A stretch of 64,000 nucleotides of DNA from Streptomyces composti (GTDB lineage: Bacteria; Actinomycetota; Actinomycetes; Streptomycetales; Streptomycetaceae). The DNA lies in NCBI RefSeq assembly GCF_012034205.1, contig NZ_JAATEM010000011.1, positions 62,001 to 126,000 of the forward strand, read 5' to 3'. Under the pieces are notes generated by a model, which was not told the origin of the DNA, searched no databases, and worked only from the letters and a program-made list of their open reading frames with translations. Positions 57,639-64,000 of the stretch are shown here, in pieces; positions within the stretch are counted from its first letter, which is position 1, and every line of letters begins with the position of its first letter. Position numbers and translations under genes: made by a program.

Positions 57639-59393
57639 ATGAGCAGGACGACAGCCGCCGCTCCGCCGGCACCGGACGCGGCCGCGGCACCGGCGGAATC
57701 CTGGGAAGAGCTCGTCACCACGGCGCTGCTGGGCACGGACCGGCGCACGCCGCCCGGCTCCGCGCCCGGCACCGGCGCCCCGGTCGTACTGCTGGACGCG
57801 GCGGCCGCGGCCACCGTGCGGCGCCGGGCGGGCCTGCGGCCGGCCCGTGCGGCGGAGCGGCCCCGGCCCGCGGCCGAGGACCCGCGCCCGCCGCTGCCGG
57901 CCGCCGCGGCACGCAGACTGGCGATGCTGCTGACCGACCGCCGGGGCGGCTCCGCCACCGCGCGCCGGGGCACCGCACCGGACCTCATGGAGCTGCTGCC
58001 CCAGTGGCTGGCGGCCGCCAACGCGCACGGCTACGCGCCACCGCCCGCGGTCCTGCCCGCGCTGCTCGACGCCGCCCGTGGCCGCACGGACCTGCGTCCG
58101 GCGGCCCTGCGGTTCGCCGGGCCGCGCGGGCTGTGGCTGGCCCGGCTCAACCCGGACTGGCGGTACGCCCTGCGGGCGACACCGGGCGGCGCCTCCGCCC
58201 CGCCGGACCCGTCCGATCCCGAGGCGGTACGGCGGCTGTGGCGGGAGGGCCTGTTCGCCGAACGCGTCGCCCTGCTCACCGCGCTGCGCTCCCGCACACC
58301 GGCCGCCGCCCGGGAACTCCTCGCGTCCACCTGGGCGACCGAACGGGCCGAGGACCGGCTGATGTTCCTGGACTCGCTGCGCAGCGGACTCGGCCCGGAC
58401 GACGAGCCGTTCCTGGAGCAGGCCCTGGACGACCGCAGCCGCAATGTCCGGGCGACGGCCGCGGAGTTGCTCTCCGCGCTGCCCGGTTCGGCGCTCGCCG
58501 GGCGGATGGCGGTGCGGGCCGGAGCCTGTGTGGCCCTGGACCGCACGGGGGACGCTCCGGCGATCGTCGTCGAGGCGCCGCACGAGTGCGATGCGGGCAT
58601 GCAGCGCGACGGTGTGGTGGCCAAGGCACCGGCGGGGCGGGGCGAACGGTCCTGGTGGCTGGGGCAGCTGGTGGAGGCGGCGCCGCTGGCCGCCTGGTCA
58701 CGCCGGCTCGGCGGCCGGACGCCCGGCGAGATCGTGGCGCTGCCGGTGGCGGACGGCTGGCAGGGCGAGTTGCACGCGGCCTGGTGCCGGGCGGCGGTGC
58801 GTCAGCGGGACCCCGCCTGGGCGCGGGCGCTGCTCGGGGAGCCGTCCGCGCCGGAGGCCGGCGGTCCCGGCGCGGTGTCCCTGGCCGAACGCGCCGAGCT
58901 GCTGGCCACGCTGGACGCGGAGGAACGAGCCGCGTGGGTGGCCGGCTTCATCGAGAAGCACGGCCTGTCCGAGGCCTTCCAGCTGCTCGGGGTGTGCGCG
59001 GTCCCGTGGGCGGCACCGCTGGGGCGCGCGGTCGTCGACGCGCTCGACATCGCACGTGACGCAGGGAGTTACCCCTGGAGTTTCAGCGGGGTCATGGGCC
59101 TGGCCGAGCGCTGCCTGGACCCTGCCGAGGCGAGCCGTCTGGAGGCGCTGCTGGCGGTGCCGGACGAGCCGCAGGACGCCTCACCGGGCGCCGCCGGCTA
59201 CTGGGCCGAGGCCTTCCAGCGCCTGGTCACCACTCTGCGCCTGCGCGCGGCGATGCTGCGGGAGCTGGCTCCGGCCGAGGACCGGGCCCCACCGGGGAAT
59301 CCGGGCACACCCAGGTGCCCGGGCCCGGCCCAGGCCCAGGCCCAGCCCGAGCTCCGGATCCCGCCCGAGATCCGGACCCCGCCCGAGGACTGA
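57639..59393 (+). CDS. DUF5691 protein of the MoxR module
   Basis: 584-residue protein of the DUF5691 family, which is regularly found with SWIM, MoxR and VWA genes. It begins with SWEELVTTALLGTDRR, has LMELLPQWLAAANAHGY, and a HEAT-like helical core (ERAEDRLMFLDSLRSGL, RSRNVRATAAELLSAL). The C-terminal 30 residues are a Pro/Gln/Glu-rich tail with short PAQAQAQP and IRTPPE repeats. Function is unknown. It is probably cotranscribed with the SWIM gene. Confidence 0.85.
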   Translation: MSRTTAAAPPAPDAAAAPAESWEELVTTALLGTDRRTPPGSAPGTGAPVVLLDAAAAATVRRRAGLRPARAAERPRPAAEDPRPPLPAAAARRLAMLLTDRRGGSATARRGTAPDLMELLPQWLAAANAHGYAPPPAVLPALLDAARGRTDLRPAALRFAGPRGLWLARLNPDWRYALRATPGGASAPPDPSDPEAVRRLWREGLFAERVALLTALRSRTPAAARELLASTWATERAEDRLMFLDSLRSGLGPDDEPFLEQALDDRSRNVRATAAELLSALPGSALAGRMAVRAGACVALDRTGDAPAIVVEAPHECDAGMQRDGVVAKAPAGRGERSWWLGQLVEAAPLAAWSRRLGGRTPGEIVALPVADGWQGELHAAWCRAAVRQRDPAWARALLGEPSAPEAGGPGAVSLAERAELLATLDAEERAAWVAGFIEKHGLSEAFQLLGVCAVPWAAPLGRAVVDALDIARDAGSYPWSFSGVMGLAERCLDPAEASRLEALLAVPDEPQDASPGAAGYWAEAFQRLVTTLRLRAAMLRELAPAEDRAPPGNPGTPRCPGPAQAQAQPELRIPPEIRTPPED

Positions 59394-59448
59394 GCCCTCC
59401 CGCGCGCTCCGGGGCCGCCGTCCGCTCACCCGGGTGCCCGCGGTGCCC

Positions 59449-59865
<417 letters not shown>

Positions 59866-60299
59866 CACTGCCTCCATGAAGCGACTACATCCATCCGTAC
59901 CGACAAGTACCGCACACATCGGTCAAGGCGTACACATCGCGCACGTCCGGAGTCCCCGGTCCGAGCCGGCCGGGGAAGTGAACGAACGTTATCTCCAGCA
60001 TCGCGCAACCGGCAGTTTCGCGGTGCAGACCGAGGGGGAAATCACACGGTGGGACACGTTCGCCGCGCAGCGTTCCCCGCCGAGCCGCCCGAGGTTCGTC
60101 CGGTCCGCGCCCCGCGTGCCCGTGCGGCACAGGGGCATCAGTGGGAACATGCGCATAAGGGATCCGCGACGAGGTCGCCGTACCGCCGCGCTCGGTCCGC
60201 GCGCCGTACGCGAGCGCCGGCGACCGCTTTCGCCGCGATTTCCCATGAGGGCACACGGGGGACAGGGCTGTCCTTCGCGTGCCGACAGGAGGTCGGCCC
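59866..60299. other. 434-base gap between icmB and lipase genes
   Basis: Divergent region with no gene I can support. It is somewhat AT-richer around 59975-60050 (GAACGAACGTTATC, GGGGGAAATCACACGG), where promoters may lie. The last 15 bases provide the AGGAGG ribosome-binding site of the lipase gene. Confidence 0.45.
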
Positions 60300-61166
60300 A
60301 TGAAGGTCACCCAGGCAGCTCTTCCCCTTCTCCCGCTCTGCCGGCGTCTGCTGCCGAGTCGCCTGGCCGGGCTCTCCCTGGCACTGCTGAAGGCCACCGC
60401 CCTCGAGCTCGCGATCCTCGCGGGCCATCTGCTGCTCTATCCCGCCGGGATCATCCAGGAGCGCCGCACCCCGGCCCCCGCCCTCCCCGAAGGGGGCGGC
60501 GCCGCCCAGCTGCCGACCGAGGCCAAGCCACCGGTGGTGCTGCTGCACGGCTTCATCGACAACCGCTCCGTGTTCGTGCTGCTGCGCCGCAGCCTGGCGC
60601 AGCACGGCAGGCAGCAGGTCGAGTCGCTGAACTATTCGCCGCTCACCTGCGACATCCGCAGTGCGGCCGAGCTGCTCGGCCGGCACATAGAGGAGGTGTG
60701 CGAGCGCACGGGCCACAGCCAGGTCGACGTGGTCGGGCACAGTCTGGGCGGCCTGATAGCGCGGTACTACGTGCAGCGGCTCGGCGGTGACTCCCGGGTA
60801 CGGACGGTGGTCACCCTCGGCACCCCGCACGCCGGCACCCGCGTGGCGCCCCTGGCCAACGCGCACCCCATCGTGCGCCAGATGCGCCCGGGCTCGCCGG
60901 TCCTCGGGGAACTGCGCCTGCCCGCCCCCGGCTGCCGCACCCGCTTCTACGCCTTCTGGAGCGACCTCGACCACATCATGGACCCGCTGGAGGCGGCCTG
61001 CATCGACCATCCGGACCTGATCGCGGAGAACATCCGGGTGAGCGGCGTGGGTCATCTCGCCCTGCCCGTGCACCCGGCGGTGGCGACCGCGATACGGCAG
61101 GCCCTGGACACGGCCCACCCCGGAGAGCCGGCCTCCGGCCACGCGGGCGGCCTCACCGTCGCCTGA
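60300..61166 (+). CDS. Alpha/beta-hydrolase, lipase-like, membrane-associated
   Basis: 288-residue protein. An N-terminal hydrophobic segment (SLALLKATALELAILAGHLLLYP) resembles a signal anchor. The lipase fold is shown by VVLLHGFIDNRS (oxyanion region), the nucleophile elbow GHSLGG with S148, TLGTPHAGTR, and a C-terminal histidine in SGVGHLAL. It resembles the EstA/LipA-type lipases of actinobacteria. The ATG has AGGAGG seven bases upstream, which decides the start. Confidence 0.87.
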   Translation: MKVTQAALPLLPLCRRLLPSRLAGLSLALLKATALELAILAGHLLLYPAGIIQERRTPAPALPEGGGAAQLPTEAKPPVVLLHGFIDNRSVFVLLRRSLAQHGRQQVESLNYSPLTCDIRSAAELLGRHIEEVCERTGHSQVDVVGHSLGGLIARYYVQRLGGDSRVRTVVTLGTPHAGTRVAPLANAHPIVRQMRPGSPVLGELRLPAPGCRTRFYAFWSDLDHIMDPLEAACIDHPDLIAENIRVSGVGHLALPVHPAVATAIRQALDTAHPGEPASGHAGGLTVA

Positions 61167-61205
61167 CGGTCACCCGGCCGCACCAGCCCGGGCATCGGAC
61201 CGGCC

Positions 61206-61241
61206 GCACCGGTTGTACCGGTCGTACCGGCCGTACCGGTC
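61206..61241. repeat. 9-base tandem repeat, four copies
   Basis: GCACCGGTT, GTACCGGTC, GTACCGGCC and GTACCGGTC follow one another directly after the lipase gene. The units are self-complementary around ACCGGT, so the RNA could fold and act as a terminator. Confidence 0.85.
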
Positions 61242-61521
61242 GCGTCCGGCGACACGCCCGGGCCCCTCGGCCGGACACCGCCGGCGCGTCCACACACCGT
61301 TCACCCGAACAACATCCGTCCGACACAGCGAAGTTCGGGCCGCCGCGCACCACTGGTTTCGAACATGGGTCGAACATAGAACCCGCACTCGACCAAAACC
61401 GAGCCGAATGCCCGTTTCCTGCGGGCGTGAAACCTGCGGAAGATTGTCGTGCCCGCGTACCGCCGGGTACAGTCGCCGCACTGCTCTGGCAGCCCCTGTT
61501 GTCGAGGCGAAAGAGAAGTTG
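61242..61521. promoter_or_regulatory. Upstream region of the M23 peptidase gene
   Basis: An AT-richer stretch holds the direct repeat TCGAACAT at 61359-61366 and 61370-61377, an 11-base period suited to same-face protein binding. It is not a LexA palindrome, which would need an inverted second half. The leader then runs about 140 bases to the GTG start. No riboswitch was recognised. Confidence 0.4.
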
Positions 61522-63048
61522 GTGAACGACCGTCACCCGTCGGGGACCATGGCCCCCGATCCGGCTTCCGATGCCGCCTCGGCGCACTATGCGTCGTACG
61601 GCGCCCAGGAAGCCCCGTACGGGGACTTCACCACGTACGGCGGCCATGACGCCAATGGTTTTGCCGCCACCGGTTTCGGTACCGGATCGGATACGAGCTT
61701 CGCCACCGACCCCCTCTTCGGCGACCTCCCCGGCAGCGGTCACGACTCGGGCTCGTACACCACCGGGCAGTGGACCGCAGGCGTGGACGCGACCGGCCAC
61801 TACGACGCCTACGCGGCCCAGCACTACGCCACCTACGACAGCGGCTTCTACGACGCCACCCAGTGGAACGGCGAGCAGCAGATCCCCCTGATCCCCACGC
61901 AGGGCACCGCGCCCGAGGCCAGCGGCCAGTGGGACGCCGCCGCCTGGCTCCAGCCCGACCCGTCCGACGGCACCGGGGTGCACACCCAGCACTGGGAGTG
62001 GGGCACCCAGGCCTTCGACACCGGCGCCTACGACGCCACCCGGTGGAACGGCGAGCAGAGCACCTCCCCCGCGACACCGGAGGCCTACGCGCAGCAGCCC
62101 GAGGCGGGCGATGCGCAGGCCACCTCCGCCTTCGACCAGGCGGGCCACCCCGACGGGGCCGGGGCGACCGGGGAGTCCGGGAGCCACGACGACACCGAGA
62201 CCACCGCGCGGTCGGGCGACACCGGTGAACTGCCCCGGGTGCCCCTGCTCGAGGGGCAGGAGGAGTTCACCCCCGCCTCAGCGCCCCGCCCGGCCGGACG
62301 TGCCGCCGCCCGCTCCCGCCGCCGGCCCCCCGCCAAACGCTCCGCGCTGCTCACGGTGGCCGTGCCGTCGGCCTGCGTGATGGGCGTCGCCGGGATCGCC
62401 GCGGCCTCCGTGGGCGACCTCACCGACGACGGCGGCCAGGAGACCAAGACCACCGCGGCCGACGCGCAGCCGGTGAAACCGTCCGCCGCCAACGTCAAGC
62501 TGGACACCCAGCTGGAGAGCCTCGCCGCCGGCGCCGACGACTTCGCCGACCGGGCCAGCCGCACCCAGGAACGCATCGACCTCAAGGCGCAGCAGGAGGC
62601 CGAGCGCAAGCGAGCGGCCGAGGAGGCGGCCCGCAAGGAGCGGCTCCGCCCCAAGTTCGCGCTCCCGGTCGCCCAGCACGGACTGAGCGCCTACTACGGC
62701 CAGTCCGGCATCAACTGGATGTCCGTGCACACCGGCATCGACTTCCCGGTCTCCTACGGCACCACGGTGATGGCGGCGACCGACGGCACGGTCCGCACCC
62801 AGTACAACCCCGCCTACGGCAACATGATGATCGTGACGGCCAAGGACGGTACGGAGACCTGGTACTGCCACCTCTCCACGTACCGGGTGCCCTCGGGCAC
62901 GACGGTGAAGGCCGGCGATCCCATCGCCTACTCCGGCAACTCGGGCAACTCCACCGGCCCGCATCTGCACTTCGAGGTCCGGCCGGGCGGCGGTTCGGCC
63001 ATCGACCCGCTCGCCTGGTTCCGCAGCCACGGCATCGAGCCGACCTGA
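61522..63048 (+). CDS. M23-family peptidase, single-TM, with repeat-rich N terminus
   Basis: 508-residue protein. The N-terminal 260 residues are Asp/Gly/Thr/Tyr-rich with imperfect repeats such as YDATQWNGEQ and YDATRWNGEQ. One membrane segment (LLTVAVPSACVMGVAGIAAASV) is followed by a coiled coil (RIDLKAQQEAERKRAAEEAARK) and a zinc endopeptidase domain. Zinc ligands: H403 and D407 (HTGID) and H483 in the HLH pair H481/H483. This is the lysostaphin-type fold that cuts peptidoglycan cross-links. The GTG start has only a weak AAGAGAAG upstream. Confidence 0.88.
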   Translation: MNDRHPSGTMAPDPASDAASAHYASYGAQEAPYGDFTTYGGHDANGFAATGFGTGSDTSFATDPLFGDLPGSGHDSGSYTTGQWTAGVDATGHYDAYAAQHYATYDSGFYDATQWNGEQQIPLIPTQGTAPEASGQWDAAAWLQPDPSDGTGVHTQHWEWGTQAFDTGAYDATRWNGEQSTSPATPEAYAQQPEAGDAQATSAFDQAGHPDGAGATGESGSHDDTETTARSGDTGELPRVPLLEGQEEFTPASAPRPAGRAAARSRRRPPAKRSALLTVAVPSACVMGVAGIAAASVGDLTDDGGQETKTTAADAQPVKPSAANVKLDTQLESLAAGADDFADRASRTQERIDLKAQQEAERKRAAEEAARKERLRPKFALPVAQHGLSAYYGQSGINWMSVHTGIDFPVSYGTTVMAATDGTVRTQYNPAYGNMMIVTAKDGTETWYCHLSTYRVPSGTTVKAGDPIAYSGNSGNSTGPHLHFEVRPGGGSAIDPLAWFRSHGIEPT

Positions 63049-63242
63049 TCGCGCCCGCCGGAACCCGAGCCGCCCGGACCTGACTCGCCCGGCCCCGAGC
63101 CGCCCCGACCGCGCTCGCCCATGCCGGGCCGTCCCCGCCACGCCGGCTCGGACCCGGGCCGACCCGGCCGCACCCGCCCGAAGAGGCCCCCGCGTCCGGG
63201 CCGGAGCCCCTCCTCACGTCACGGACGTGGCCTGACCGCCGG

Positions 63243-64000
63243 CTACAGCTTCTCCACCGGCGCGTACCGCAGCAGCAGCCGCTTGGGCTTGGCGTCGCCG
63301 AAGTCGATGGTCGCCTCGGCGTTCGCGCCCGTGCCCTTCACCGCGACCACGGTGCCCAGGCCGAACTGATCGTGCGTCACCCGGTCCCCGACCGCCAGCG
63401 ACACCACCGGCCGGTCCGCGGTGCGGCGGGTGGCGAAGCCCGAGGCGCCCGAGGCCGAGGAGCGGGAACGGGACGACGACAGCGACGCCGCCACCCCGGA
63501 GACCGCACCGGACGCCTTCGGCGTGCTCGCGCCCGTCCGCTTCCACTCGACGTACGCGGCCGGGATCTCCTCCAGGAACCGCGACGGCGGGTTGTAGGAG
63601 GGCTGCCCCCAGGCGCTGCGCAGCGTCGACCTGGTCAGGTAGAGCCGCTCACGGGCACGCGTGATGCCGACGTACGCCAGGCGCCGCTCCTCCTCCAGCT
63701 CCTTGGTGTCGCCGAGGGCGCGCATGTGCGGGAAGACGCCGTCCTCCATGCCGGTGAGGAACACGACCGGGAACTCCAGGCCCTTGGCGGTGTGCAGGGT
63801 CATCAGCGTGATGACGCCGGAGCCCTCCTCGTCCTCCTCGGGGATCTGGTCGGAGTCGGCGACCAGCGCGACCTGCTCCAGGAAGTCGGCCAGCGTGCCG
63901 GCCTCCCCCTCGCCGCGCTCCTGCTCGAACTCCAGGGCGACAGCGGCGAGTTCCTGGAGGTTCTCGATGCGGGTCTCGTCCTGCGGGTCGGTGGAGGCCT
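63243..64000 (-). CDS. pcrA: ATP-dependent DNA helicase PcrA/UvrD, C-terminal part
   Basis: C-terminal 252 residues of a superfamily I helicase; the frame remains open to the window edge, so the N-terminal Walker motifs are outside. Visible helicase motifs are V (VITLMTLHTAKGLEFPVVFL) and VI (EEERRLAYVGITRARERLYL). The tail ends in a Tudor-like domain (GDRVTHDQFGLGTVVAVKG), as in PcrA. It unwinds DNA in repair and replication restart. It converges on the M23 gene across 194 GC-rich bases without a clear hairpin. Confidence 0.95.
   Translation of the reverse strand, partial: ASTDPQDETRIENLQELAAVALEFEQERGEGEAGTLADFLEQVALVADSDQIPEEDEEGSGVITLMTLHTAKGLEFPVVFLTGMEDGVFPHMRALGDTKELEEERRLAYVGITRARERLYLTRSTLRSAWGQPSYNPPSRFLEEIPAAYVEWKRTGASTPKASGAVSGVAASLSSSRSRSSASGASGFATRRTADRPVVSLAVGDRVTHDQFGLGTVVAVKGTGANAEATIDFGDAKPKRLLLRYAPVEKL

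Noticed and set aside
61359..61377. LexA (SOS) box upstream of the M23 gene
   Set aside because: A LexA site needs an inverted TCGAAC-N4-GTTCGA; here the second TCGAACAT is in direct orientation.
61242..61521. Cyclic-di-AMP (ydaO-type) riboswitch before the M23 peptidase gene
   Set aside because: Some Streptomyces wall-hydrolase genes have one, but I could not find the conserved core elements in this leader.

Overview
The window is very GC-rich actinobacterial DNA with a strong third-position G/C bias, frequent GTG starts, tightly overlapping ATGA/GTGA gene junctions and characteristic products (DUF3017, DUF2690, DUF6350, MocR, ECF sigma, many small membrane proteins). It is almost certainly a Streptomyces chromosome core region. 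From memory, the order sdhB ... trpS, glyA ... mdh, folD ... purH/purN ... sucD/sucC ... icmB ... pcrA matches the S. coelicolor SCO4797-SCO4856 neighbourhood; I could not check this. I saw no rRNA, tRNA, insertion sequence, prophage or CRISPR array.

Layout. 1-2.2 kb: end of sdhA and sdhB. 2.3-6.3 kb: metallophosphoesterase, small membrane protein, D-Ala-D-Ala carboxypeptidase, YihY protein. 6.4-10.2 kb: a mycobacterial-type decaprenyl-phosphoryl-arabinose (DPA) cassette with intact PAP2, dprE1 and dprE2 but a decayed ubiA. 10.3-16.1 kb: 2H phosphoesterase, trpS, an ECF sigma factor with a membrane partner, a secreted protein, glyA. 16.3-22.3 kb: glutathionylspermidine-synthase-like ATP-grasp ligase with a YjfM-like lipoprotein, a DMT transporter, and a MocR regulator divergent from two AhpD proteins and a PEP-mutase-family enzyme. 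22.3-30.1 kb: choline-to-betaine oxidation (GMC oxidoreductase, aldehyde dehydrogenase) linked to a glycine-betaine ABC importer. 30.3-38.3 kb: membrane proteins, including two adjacent genes sharing a GSTFAIG motif, then folD/DUF3017 and an XRE-TM-DUF2690 protein. 38.7-42.6 kb: mdh, a collapsed kinase/transglycosylase pseudogene, purH/purN. 42.9-49.2 kb: membrane proteins, an XRE/sigma-like/TM fusion, sucC/sucD. 49.9-59.4 kb: secreted protein, then a MoxR-DUF5682-VWA operon divergent from SWIM and DUF5691 genes. 59.4-64 kb: icmB, lipase, M23 peptidase, end of pcrA.

How it works together. Central metabolism is well represented: succinate dehydrogenase, malate dehydrogenase, succinyl-CoA ligase, one-carbon enzymes GlyA and FolD, and the last purine steps PurN and PurH. 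A Crp-type dyad lies upstream of sucCD and a perfect dyad upstream of mdh. Osmoprotection is covered by a complete choline oxidation and betaine import set. Several cell-envelope genes are scattered through the window.

The most striking signal is the MoxR/VWA/SWIM/DUF5682/DUF5691 module. Its divergent promoter region carries a perfect 14-bp inverted repeat, and each arm contains the RecA-independent DNA-damage (PafBC, 'RecA-NDp') -35 element TTGTCAGTG. On the SWIM side the full promoter pattern is exact. This suggests a chaperone-like or conflict module switched on by DNA damage.
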